From JAFGGT01 sp036733165 (GTDB lineage Archaea; Methanobacteriota_B; Thermococci; Methanofastidiosales; NM3): DNA of 34,651 bases. A program made the translations under genes and the position numbers. Where the stretch lies: contig DAINBB010000016.1 of assembly GCA_036733165.1 (NCBI GenBank), positions 1 through 34,651 of the forward strand, given 5' to 3'. The notes below the pieces were generated by a model. The model was not told the origin of the DNA, searched no databases, and saw only the letters and a program-made list of their open reading frames with translations. The first letter of the stretch is position 1. Each line of letters begins with the position of its first letter. This document shows positions 7,220 through 14,972 of this stretch, piece by piece.

Positions 7220-8611
7220 ATGCTCGAAGCGGACGATATTTCTGTTCAATTGAATACAATTATCGATGCCATATTCGAAGAAATAGAAAAAAATAGAGCA
7301 AATCTAAACCCCACCAAAAAATTATTTTGGAAACGAAAATTCGAAAATTTTAATGAGCTTGGAAAGAATATGTCTTTTTCTTGCGAAACTGTTGCAATAG
7401 ATGATTGGGAAATTGCGAATATAAATATATTTACTATACTTTCTAAGAAAAGGATATATCTCGAGACTATTGACAATATTAAAAGAAATTATATGAGTGA
7501 TGGCGTTCTAGGATTGCAAATATTCGTCAGAAAAATAATATCAAAAATATTAGAATGTAATCTGACAAGAGAATCCTCTTTTTCTGATGAAATCAATATA
7601 TTTGTCAAAGAGTTAGAAAACAAAGATTTGGAACATGAAATAAATATAGCTTTAATGAATTTGATTGTTCAGAAAGATTTCAGTTTTAAAATAGAAAATA
7701 TGGAAATAAAATTTAGAAAAACAAAGAAAGAAATCATGGAAAAAGAGTTATTGCCACATTATGCATTTGAACCTGAACTAATGGAAAAAAGTACTTATCA
7801 TACAGTTCCAACTTCGTTTTTAGAGATTAGATACATTTCACAATCAAACCCACATATTTACTTTACTATGAACCAATTAAAAGATAGAATAATTTCAATA
7901 TTAAATCTTTACAAAAATTGGGGTATTAATATAGGCTATTATAAGGTGAACTCCCAATCGTATTGTCCAATGGTTAATCTACATAGGGTTGAAAAAGAAA
8001 ATAAATATTATCTTCCAAAATACCATATTAATGAAGATGAAATTGATGGTTTATTGCATTTTTTTAATAATATGTATTGTGATTTTCCTACTTACTTATA
8101 TAATCCACTAACGAATAATGCCACTACTAATTTGAGCATTGCTTTTGAACGATACAATGAAGCAATATTATCTAAGGACATTGTAAAAAAAATATTTCTT
8201 GCCATTGCGGGCATAGAAGGATTGTTATCTCAAGATAATTTAGAAGTGACATATAAGCTATCTATTAGAACGGCCAAATTGCTAAGTTATTTTGATATGA
8301 ATCCATTCACTGTTAAAGATATAATCAAAAACGCATATGGAATTAGAAGCAAATTTGTTCATGGGACAATTATCAAAGAAAATGATAAGATTATCAAGAA
8401 CTTTAGGGAGAAGTATGGAATTGATTTAAGTAATAGTTTACTGGGAATTTTAAGGTTATTATTGATAACATACATTCTAGGAAAAAAAGACAAAAAAGAT
8501 ATAATATCGTGGATTGAGGATGCTTTAATGTATAAATCAACAGAATTAGATAAAATGATAAATGTAATAAAAACTAAAATTCCAACAATATCTCAAGATG
8601 TGTTTTCTTAA
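7220..8611 (+). CDS. HEPN-domain protein with large N-terminal region (ApeA-HEPN-like)
   Basis: The C-terminal third looks like a HEPN domain: IAFERYNEAI (about 307-316), IFLAIAGIEGLLS (325-337), and IRSKFVHGTI with the HEPN signature R376-x4-H381 near the start of the last long helices. HEPN proteins with an intact R-x4-6-H are usually metal-independent RNases in toxin-antitoxin and abortive defence systems. The first 300 residues match nothing I know and may sense the trigger; in ApeA-type proteins the part before HEPN has such a role. No nucleotidyltransferase antitoxin gene is adjacent. Codon use is very AT-rich. The AT-rich 8612-8804 gap separates it from the ATPase-TOPRIM gene on the same strand. 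Confidence 0.72.
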   Translation: MLEADDISVQLNTIIDAIFEEIEKNRANLNPTKKLFWKRKFENFNELGKNMSFSCETVAIDDWEIANINIFTILSKKRIYLETIDNIKRNYMSDGVLGLQIFVRKIISKILECNLTRESSFSDEINIFVKELENKDLEHEINIALMNLIVQKDFSFKIENMEIKFRKTKKEIMEKELLPHYAFEPELMEKSTYHTVPTSFLEIRYISQSNPHIYFTMNQLKDRIISILNLYKNWGINIGYYKVNSQSYCPMVNLHRVEKENKYYLPKYHINEDEIDGLLHFFNNMYCDFPTYLYNPLTNNATTNLSIAFERYNEAILSKDIVKKIFLAIAGIEGLLSQDNLEVTYKLSIRTAKLLSYFDMNPFTVKDIIKNAYGIRSKFVHGTIIKENDKIIKNFREKYGIDLSNSLLGILRLLLITYILGKKDKKDIISWIEDALMYKSTELDKMINVIKTKIPTISQDVFS

Positions 8612-8739
8612 AAAAATATATTGAAATCCTCGAAGAAAATAATTACATTCGCCCATATAGATCACTGAAAAAAAAAGAGAAAAATGGGTATTGTCTGATA
8701 AAATGAAGTATTATAATCCCTTGAATATAAAAAAAGATA

Positions 8740-8774
8740 GATATAAAAAACATAAAACAAAATGATATCATTTT
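8740..8774 (+). promoter_or_regulatory. Promoter with 16-bp perfect palindrome upstream of the ATPase-TOPRIM gene
   Basis: A TATA-like GATATAAAAA lies at 8740-8749. Starting 9 bp later, AAAATGATATCATTTT (8759-8774) is a perfect 16-bp palindrome. If transcription starts 25-27 nt after the TATA element, near 8771, the palindrome covers about -12 to +3, where archaeal repressors commonly bind. The surrounding DNA is AT-rich, so other TATA positions are possible. Confidence 0.45.
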
Positions 8775-8804
8775 AGTTATGAAAATAGGATAATTAAGGA
8801 TATT

Positions 8805-10202
8805 ATGTATATTAAAAAAATAGAAATTGCAGGTTTCAAAGGATTTGGTGAAAAAACATCGATATTTTTTTCTATTCCAGATGGAAAAACCGGTTCAGGG
8901 ATAAATGTATTTGTAGGACCCAATAATTCTGGTAAATCAACTATTGTTGAATGCATACAGATAATGACAAGAAATATAAAAAGAATTAGTTTTGATAAAG
9001 AAGAGAGAAATCCCAGATATGGTAATAAAATAGAAATTTCACTATATTCTATAAATAACCAAGATGAAATTATAAGAAGTATATCAACAGTTGAACAAGG
9101 TGGCAGTGAAACAATAGTAGATAATAAAGCTCATCCCATTTGTTTCCCTATAATGTCTAGAAGATTTTTTAGTGCTTATTTTGGTGCGGGTGATTCAAAT
9201 ACAAAAAATTATGCTATTACTAAACCTTACGACCAAGATAGAAATAGAGTAAAAAATGAATTCTTAAATTTATTATCAAACATTTATAGAGACAATGATA
9301 AATATATAGAATTTAATAAACTATTATCCTATTTTATGGGAAGAGAACTAACTTGGAGAATTGAACGTAATAGGGGACAAAATTACATTGAAATAGAAAA
9401 AAAGGATAATATTTTTCATACTACTTTGGGTTTGGGAGATGGCATTATCTCCTTACTGTTCATAACAGCTTCATTATTTAACATAGATGATTTAGATGTA
9501 ATACTTATAGATGAACCTGAATTATCTCTTCATCCCGAGATCCAAAAGAGAGTTATGAAAAAAATCTTAGAAATATCACAAAATAAACAAATAATAATCG
9601 CAACTCATTCACCATATTTTATAGATTTTGATATTTTGATTAATGGGGGAAAAATATATAGATGTATCAATACTGGCAATGTTAATATAAGATCTGTTTC
9701 TGAGGATACAATCGATTTTATTAAATCCTGTAAAAAGAATATTTTTAATCCACATATATTGGGTTTAGATGCAAAAGAAATATTCTTCTTAGATGATAAT
9801 GTTATTTTAGTCGAGGGACAAGAAGATGTTATATTATTCAATAATTATATATTACCCTCATATCCAGATATTTCTATAAATGTTACTTTTTTTGGTTGGG
9901 GCACTGGAGGAAACCACAATAGCCCAAAAATAGCTAAGCTATTATATGAATTAGGATATGAAAAAGTTGCTATTGTATTAGATGAATGTCACGATTATGA
10001 AGAAATAAAAAGGGAAATTAGTGAATTTGCATCAGAATATTATACAGATAAGATTCCTGCAATGGATATAAGAAAATCGAAAACAATAGGTGATACTGAA
10101 TATTTAGGTTTACTTGATGAAGATGACGAATATAATATTAGAGATGAATACAAATCAGATACTCATAAATTATTAACTGGTCTATCTACATATTTTGAAT
10201 AA
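8805..10202 (+). CDS. OLD-like AAA ATPase with C-terminal TOPRIM domain
   Basis: The N-terminal ABC-type ATPase has Walker A GPNNSGKST (38-46), a signature-like GLGDG (209-213), Walker B VILIDEPE (232-239) and the H-loop ATHSP (266-270). A TOPRIM-like region follows: VILVEGQED (333-341, E337), a glycine-rich turn GWGTGG (364-369) and VAIVLDECHD (388-397, D393). OLD, GajA and PARIS-type proteins combine these functions in anti-phage defence. Here the usual TOPRIM DxD reads D-E-C, so the nuclease could be altered or inactive. At 465 residues it is shorter than typical OLD proteins. No UvrD helicase (GajB) or HNH partner (PtuB) is next to it. A weak AAGGAT precedes the ATG. Confidence 0.82.
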   Translation: MYIKKIEIAGFKGFGEKTSIFFSIPDGKTGSGINVFVGPNNSGKSTIVECIQIMTRNIKRISFDKEERNPRYGNKIEISLYSINNQDEIIRSISTVEQGGSETIVDNKAHPICFPIMSRRFFSAYFGAGDSNTKNYAITKPYDQDRNRVKNEFLNLLSNIYRDNDKYIEFNKLLSYFMGRELTWRIERNRGQNYIEIEKKDNIFHTTLGLGDGIISLLFITASLFNIDDLDVILIDEPELSLHPEIQKRVMKKILEISQNKQIIIATHSPYFIDFDILINGGKIYRCINTGNVNIRSVSEDTIDFIKSCKKNIFNPHILGLDAKEIFFLDDNVILVEGQEDVILFNNYILPSYPDISINVTFFGWGTGGNHNSPKIAKLLYELGYEKVAIVLDECHDYEEIKREISEFASEYYTDKIPAMDIRKSKTIGDTEYLGLLDEDDEYNIRDEYKSDTHKLLTGLSTYFE

Positions 10203-10236
10203 TATATAATGTTACAGACATTCTGAAAGTAATATA

Positions 10237-11124
10237 TTATGAAGAGTCAATTAAACAAAGTAAGCGAATAAATATTCCTGTCCAATAAATAATGAATTCT
10301 ATTTCATATTTTTCAGTTATCTTGTCACCATGTTTTGCAACATCGTTAAGATAATTAGAATATATATCATATATTTTCATAACTATATTATATGTTTCTG
10401 GATTAACACTATGTGTCCCAATATACTTTACAAGAACATCTTTCTGTTTCTCTAGGGGTTTTCTGTTGCTAAATATCTTTCTTAAAAATTGTTCCAAACA
10501 AAATCTTAAATCATCAGCTATGGTTCTATTATCTTTTCCATTTTCATAGTTATCTAGCAAAAGGATGTACCTTTTTTTAATCTCTGGAAATTTATTTAAA
10601 AATTGTAAAGTATCTTCTATTAATTTTTCATCAAATATTTTTTCACCAGTAGGATAAAATATAAGGGAATTGGTAGTTTCATCATAATGGGTGTTTATTG
10701 CAATACTGTATTTGCTAATTAGACTGTCTAAGGATTCTTTTAATTTTAATATATCGTCTTTAGGCATAAATAATGATAATTTTTCTATAAAATACAATAA
10801 TTCTTCCAATTTCTCTGTATCTCTTAGAACTCCATAAATAGTGCCATCTTTGAACATTTCAGTAGAAGGAAATTGACGGCTCATAATAAGTATACTCGCT
10901 AGAGCTGTAGTATCTCCATGTGTTTTACTACTCCCAGATAACAATTCAAATTTACCTATTTCTTTTAGAAATGATTTTTTTATATCTGGATTATCTAAAA
11001 TGTAATCTCCAAAATGAATATCAACATAATGCAGTACTCCCTTTTTAAAATCATCTTCCTTATTAATGGAGAAATCATAAAACCTTTCAGAAAATGGTTT
11101 AATAGATTTCTTTTCTTCGGGCAT
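10237..11124 (-). CDS. Unrecognised helical protein, possible HEPN-like C-terminus
   Basis: A 295-residue, largely helical protein that I do not recognise. The C-terminal third (DDLRFCLEQFLRKIFSNRK, about 203-221, then YSNYLNDVAKHGD, about 251-263, then EFIIYWTGIFIRLLCLI) has the spacing and K-H-G turn seen in many HEPN-like domains near defence genes, but lacks a clear R-x4-6-H, so any RNase activity is doubtful. It shares the extreme AT-rich codon use of the island and is transcribed toward the ATPase-TOPRIM gene, 34 bp between stops. It follows the next gene upstream by 21 bp, so the pair 11146-11925 and 10237-11124 is probably one operon. Confidence 0.6.
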   Translation of the reverse strand: MPEEKKSIKPFSERFYDFSINKEDDFKKGVLHYVDIHFGDYILDNPDIKKSFLKEIGKFELLSGSSKTHGDTTALASILIMSRQFPSTEMFKDGTIYGVLRDTEKLEELLYFIEKLSLFMPKDDILKLKESLDSLISKYSIAINTHYDETTNSLIFYPTGEKIFDEKLIEDTLQFLNKFPEIKKRYILLLDNYENGKDNRTIADDLRFCLEQFLRKIFSNRKPLEKQKDVLVKYIGTHSVNPETYNIVMKIYDIYSNYLNDVAKHGDKITEKYEIEFIIYWTGIFIRLLCLIDSS

Positions 11125-11145
11125 AAAAATAATGAATGGATATAT

Positions 11146-11925
11146 TTATATTAATTTTTTGTATTTTTGTATCTCTTTTTTATCATAATTAGCTAGTCTA
11201 GTAAATACTTCTGGCCACTCAACTTCAAGTTGAATGAGAATATCTTTAATATTGTTGGAGATTACTTCGGCAGTTATAAATAATAAAAATGTGATATAAC
11301 CTATTCTATTTTTATAAAATGTGCTTCTTATATCGTCATTAATCATCAAGAGATGATAATCCCTTCTTGAAAGATACTTCAATGTTTTGTATTGACAATG
11401 AAATTTTGTACCATATAGATATATATTAAGCCAATCCTTGTTTAAATATTCTGATTTTGGATTATCAGAGCTTTCATCTAAACTATGGATTTCCATACGA
11501 ATTTTATCATCTTTAACTATCACATTAAGTAAGCTCTTGCTGTTATAATATTTTTCGAATTCATCTATCATTTTTCTTATGTTTTTTTTATTATGATTTA
11601 CATTTTTAATATCTTTAAGCTCGTTGATGTCAGTGTATATTTTATTAAAAACTAATTTATCATCTTTACCAAATAACAAAAATTGTCGCAACCTTAATAG
11701 ACAATTATCAATATCTTCATAAGTAGAGTTAGTATTATATTTGAGGTATTTTTTTTCATCTTTAATAACTTGTGTACATAAATTGAAGTTCAATACTTCA
11801 TCTGTTAATCTATTAAAGTCTATTAATTTCTTTACAAATTTTATTCTTGAATCAATATCTTTCAACAAAATAAATAAAGTTAAATAAATAAATATTTTTT
11901 TAGAACTCCGGACAGAACCTGTCAT
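11146..11925 (-). CDS. Unrecognised AT-rich island protein
   Basis: About 240-259 residues, helical and lysine-rich, with no family that I can name. Notable pieces are LLRLRQFLLFGKDDK, a possible small strand region VIVKDDKIRMEIHS, WLNIYLYGTKFHCQYK and a hydrophobic helix FLLFITAEVISNNI. The frame has an ATG at 11925 that overlaps the last 26 bp of the recombinase gene, but composition turns AT-rich just at the recombinase stop and a TTG at 11868 lies about 25 nt after an ATATTTATTTATTT stretch, so the true start may be internal. It probably forms an operon with the gene at 10237-11124. Confidence 0.55.
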   Translation of the reverse strand: MTGSVRSSKKIFIYLTLFILLKDIDSRIKFVKKLIDFNRLTDEVLNFNLCTQVIKDEKKYLKYNTNSTYEDIDNCLLRLRQFLLFGKDDKLVFNKIYTDINELKDIKNVNHNKKNIRKMIDEFEKYYNSKSLLNVIVKDDKIRMEIHSLDESSDNPKSEYLNKDWLNIYLYGTKFHCQYKTLKYLSRRDYHLLMINDDIRSTFYKNRIGYITFLLFITAEVISNNIKDILIQLEVEWPEVFTRLANYDKKEIQKYKKLI

Positions 11926-12730
11926 ACATCTCCTTCTGTTTTTCAGTAGTGATATGAAGGTACACTAAGGTGCTCTGGATGTTTCGATGTCTTAGTTGCT
12001 TCTGGACAAATGAAATGTCAGCACCATTTACTAAGAGATTGGTGGCTAGTGTATGCCTCAGCACATGGGCAGTGACATTCTTCTTTACCCCTGCCTTATT
12101 GGCATACTCCTTGACAAACCTTGTGATCCTGTCAGGGCCTATCTTGCCTCCGTTCCTTGATGTGAACACATAGTCATGGGCCACCTCAGGCCTCCTCTTG
12201 AGCCAGTCCTTGAGGGCCAAGACCACCTTCTTGGAGATTATTGACTCTGCCTCGATGTGTGTCTTGGTCGTTCTGACGGTTATAATCCTGTTCTCAAGGT
12301 CCAGATCATGTAACTTAAGATTGACCACCTCAGAGCGTCTGAGGCCTCCGTAAAGCAACATACAAAGTATGGCATAGTCTCTGTAATTGATGCACTTGTG
12401 GAGCATCATGGTGGCCTCCATTTCCGTAAGAAAAACAATCCTTCTCCCAGTGTCCCTTGGGGCCTTGACATCAGGCAGTTCCTTTCCTGCCCATGCACAG
12501 TAGTGCTTGAACATCTTTATTATATTACCAAGCCTTGCAGGGCTTAGCTTTCTCTTTATCATGGCAGAGTACAGCTCTTCCATCTTGTCCTTGTCTGGAA
12601 ATATGCTCCCAGTTCTCTTGACCATGTACTTGTAGTCATTTGACAGGGAGTAACAATATGGATCGGACAGTCCCTTCTTCTCAAGATGAGATTTGAACTG
12701 TCTTGATATGTCCTCAATCTCCGTTTCCAT
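11900..12730 (-). CDS. Tyrosine recombinase / integrase (Xer-like)
   Basis: The protein has an N-terminal SAM-like DNA-binding domain (about residues 1-85) and a C-terminal catalytic domain with the family's active residues: R in LLYGGLRRSEVVNL, K in VRTTKTHIEA, H-x2-R in AHVLRHTLATNLL, H/R in LRHRNIQSTLVYLHI with its Y nucleophile. It should catalyse site-specific DNA recombination. The start is uncertain: ATG at 12730 gives the natural N-terminus METEIEDI, while the frame continues to TTG at 12784. Composition is intermediate, clearly more GC-rich than the island genes to its left. It lies next to the 3' end of tRNA-Val, a common integration site, so it may belong to the element that brought in the island. 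Confidence 0.88.
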   Translation of the reverse strand: METEIEDISRQFKSHLEKKGLSDPYCYSLSNDYKYMVKRTGSIFPDKDKMEELYSAMIKRKLSPARLGNIIKMFKHYCAWAGKELPDVKAPRDTGRRIVFLTEMEATMMLHKCINYRDYAILCMLLYGGLRRSEVVNLKLHDLDLENRIITVRTTKTHIEAESIISKKVVLALKDWLKRRPEVAHDYVFTSRNGGKIGPDRITRFVKEYANKAGVKKNVTAHVLRHTLATNLLVNGADISFVQKQLRHRNIQSTLVYLHITTEKQKEMYDRFCPEF

Positions 12731-12827
12731 ACGAACCACTAGCCTAAGTGGCCTAAGACATTGGTTGGCTATGGAAATATACAATATCTCAATGAATATA
12801 CCTCTAAATTAGAAATAAAGAATCAAG

Positions 12828-12901
12828 TGGGCCCGACGAGATTCGAACTCATGATCTTCGCCTCGTAAAGGCGACGTCATAACCAGCTAGACCACGGGCC
12901 C
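12828..12901 (-). tRNA. tRNA-Val (anticodon TAC)
   Basis: On the minus strand a complete cloverleaf can be folded. The acceptor GGGCCCG pairs with CGGGCCC; the D stem GTC/GAC closes a loop containing GG; the anticodon stem TCGCC/GGCGA holds the loop TTTACGA, giving anticodon TAC; the T arm ATGAG-TTCGAAT-CTCGT pairs with one wobble; the discriminator is A. There is no encoded CCA and no intron. The 5' end lies only 18 bp after the stop of the Lon-like protease gene on the same strand, so its promoter must lie inside that gene or it is processed from a longer transcript. Confidence 0.95.
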
Positions 12902-12919
12902 CAAAAAGGAACAAACTAT

Positions 12920-14782
12920 TCACAATTGTTGTTGTTTATAAAACTTGCGCCTATACACAAGGAACGCTCCGAAGGTCAGCGAAAGCCCCACGACGAACCC
13001 GGACGCGAACTCTATTGGCGAGTTCAATATGCCCCCGTCACCGGTCGATTCCGCCTCTGCGCTGGAACTTGGCTCATAGCCGTCGCCAGCGTCGCCGAGC
13101 AGATACTTGAACGCATTGGCTATGCCGTTCGCGTACTTGTAGTATATCATGGCGCTCTCAAGCTCGCCCTGCTCCTCGAAGACCGTGGCGAACTCGTAGT
13201 ACGACATCGAGAGGACAGGCGTTATCCCGTTCGATATCTGCTCCTCTATGGCCTTGGCCGCGTTCTCCTTCGCCCTTTCGACGCGGGACTCTATGATGTC
13301 GTCCCCCGTAGAGTAGAGCTCTATCGCAACGGACGAGCGCGTCTTGCTCTCTATCGCGTTGAAGAGCGCGGCGGCGTAGTTCTCATCGCTGAACTCCTCA
13401 TAGGCGCTGTCCAGAAGGTCGCTCGCCTGTACGAGCAAGCTGTTCGAGGACATCAGATTATATGCGTATATATATGTGAGGTTCGCGTCGTTGAGTATCA
13501 CCTCGGCATCCGTCTTCAGCTCGTCGACCTCCACGGTGTCGCCCTCGGAGTAACGGTTGCATATGGCAAGCCAGAACTCGCTGGTCCTGGCCCTCTCCAC
13601 TGCGAAGGCGAGGTCGTAGAGCGCCTCGGGCTCGCGTCCCTGGACCAGGTACAGCTTCGCGTCGCCAATATACTCTATCGCCTCGAAGACACGTTCCTGG
13701 GCCGCCGAAAAGGCCTGCAGGGAGGAATAACCCTTGATCTCGCTGACGGTGTCCTTGACCTCGCCGTCCACGTCGTTTATGTAAGACTCTGCCCAGTCGA
13801 AGAGCTCGTTCAATGAAGATACGTCCTCTCCGGCATTCAGGTACTGCAGGGCATAGTCCACATAGGTGTACGATATCCTGGCCTGGAACAGGAATGACAT
13901 GGCGGAGTAGTAAAGGCCGTCGTCGATGGCGTCCTCTGCGTCGGAGAGCCTCTCGTCGGCGTTGTCCACGTAGGCCTCGAGGTCGTCCTTCACGGAAAGC
14001 GACAGGTCGGATGAGTCGAGCGCCGATGTGACCTCATCCCTGAGCTCCTGCGTGGACTCCATCTCGGTGGTCACGTCCTCGGAGAAGAATGACGTGTCTA
14101 TCGTTATGTCGCCCGTGTACTCGTCGCTCTCGTACTCCATCCCCGTGAACTCATAGACGGCATCGTAGATGTCCGTTATCTCCTTGACCTCCATCCCCCA
14201 GTTCTCGGGGGCGTATGTGGTGAGGTCTATCACCTCTCCGTCGTAGGTGACCGTGGCCTGTCCCTCTGGGACGAGAAACGTCTTTATCCCGAACTCGCTC
14301 GCGGCCAGTGCCTTTTGGTATATCCCGCCGACGGGGCCTATGGTGCCGTCGGGATTGATCATCCCTGTCATCATGACCGATGTGTCCACCTCCCACCCGT
14401 TGAGGGCGGCCACCGTCGCAACGGTCAGGATGCCCCCTGCCGAGGGTCCGCCTATGACGGAGGATGAAGAGGTTATCGTATAATAGAAGTTGTAGTCGTA
14501 GAGGTCCACTCCGCAGACCTCGCTCGCCACGGTGGCGGCAAGCCTTGCAGATGCCTGCGTGTCTATCTCGGAGAGCGGCCATGTCTCGACGAATATGGAC
14601 CCGTCCCCTTCCGAGACGCTTGCGGACATCTCACTTATGACGCCGACATAGTCGCCGTTCTCATCGGTAGTGACTGCCGGAGCGTTTACCGTCACAGTGT
14701 AATCAAAGGCCTGGGAAGCCAAGTTCAACGGCAGGGGCACCAGCATCAGGATCAGTAGTAACGCTATGAATATCTTTCTCAT
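12920..14782 (-). CDS. Secreted, membrane-anchored Lon-like (S16) protease
   Basis: The 620-residue protein begins with a signal peptide (basic MRK, then a hydrophobic run to about residue 21). Residues 30-215 match the Lon proteolytic domain: the catalytic serine S114 in GGPSAGG and the lysine K157 in GGIYQKALAA form the Ser-Lys dyad. No AAA ATPase domain is present, so it works without ATP outside the cell. Residues about 230-570 are helical and TPR-like, with repeated alanine-rich pairs, and may bind substrates or surface proteins. A final hydrophobic helix (about 590-608) and basic tail anchor the C-terminus. An inverted repeat lies upstream at 14804-14827. The ATG follows GAGGAAGATATC, a weak ribosome site. 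Confidence 0.85.
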   Translation of the reverse strand: MRKIFIALLLILMLVPLPLNLASQAFDYTVTVNAPAVTTDENGDYVGVISEMSASVSEGDGSIFVETWPLSEIDTQASARLAATVASEVCGVDLYDYNFYYTITSSSSVIGGPSAGGILTVATVAALNGWEVDTSVMMTGMINPDGTIGPVGGIYQKALAASEFGIKTFLVPEGQATVTYDGEVIDLTTYAPENWGMEVKEITDIYDAVYEFTGMEYESDEYTGDITIDTSFFSEDVTTEMESTQELRDEVTSALDSSDLSLSVKDDLEAYVDNADERLSDAEDAIDDGLYYSAMSFLFQARISYTYVDYALQYLNAGEDVSSLNELFDWAESYINDVDGEVKDTVSEIKGYSSLQAFSAAQERVFEAIEYIGDAKLYLVQGREPEALYDLAFAVERARTSEFWLAICNRYSEGDTVEVDELKTDAEVILNDANLTYIYAYNLMSSNSLLVQASDLLDSAYEEFSDENYAAALFNAIESKTRSSVAIELYSTGDDIIESRVERAKENAAKAIEEQISNGITPVLSMSYYEFATVFEEQGELESAMIYYKYANGIANAFKYLLGDAGDGYEPSSSAEAESTGDGGILNSPIEFASGFVVGLSLTFGAFLVYRRKFYKQQQL

Positions 14783-14803
14783 GATATCTTCCTCAGATTA
14801 AAT

Positions 14804-14827
14804 CTAGACAAAAAGACCATAGTCTAG
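14804..14827. promoter_or_regulatory. Inverted repeat upstream of the Lon-like protease gene
   Basis: CTAGAC (14804-14809) and GTCTAG (14822-14827) are inverted arms with a 12-bp spacer; a smaller AGAC-CATA-GTCT is nested inside (14814-14825). It lies 22-45 nt before the ATG, just after an AT-rich AATTAATAA on the minus strand, so it may be an operator or a leader hairpin. The arms are short, so chance is possible. Confidence 0.3.
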
Positions 14828-14930
14828 GGTTGTTATTAATTCTTTTTCCCAATTATGCCCAAATTTGTCGCATGAAAGAAACAACTGCCCGCCCAAGTGC
14901 GCATGACGGCACTGGATCGGAGCGAAGTAG

Positions 14931-14970
14931 GAAAGAAAAGAGAATAAAATGAACAAAAAGGAAGAAAGAG
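14931..14970 (-). terminator. T-rich terminator after gap
   Basis: Directly after the gap stop, the minus strand is almost all T and C for 40 nt, with several runs of four or five T. Archaeal RNA polymerase commonly stops at such T-rich tracts without a hairpin. Confidence 0.5.
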
Positions 14971-14972
14971 GT

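Noticed and set aside
8805..10202. Gabija, Septu or PARIS assignment for the ATPase-TOPRIM gene
   Set aside because: No UvrD-like, HNH or separate TOPRIM partner is adjacent, and motif details do not decide for any of them.
5881..11922. Possible terminal inverted repeats (GTTCT followed by AT-rich bases at both island ends)
   Set aside because: Only five bases match before low-complexity AT sequence, and both copies lie in coding ends; chance is the simpler explanation.
5881..12901. Direct repeat of the tRNA-Val 3' end at the left island edge
   Set aside because: The GC-rich T arm and acceptor sequence has no copy that I can find between 5850 and 7220.
12926..13816. Long plus-strand frame opposite the Lon-like protease
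   Set aside because: GC-rich antisense frames are common in this genome; it lacks recognisable domains, while the minus strand encodes a clear protease.
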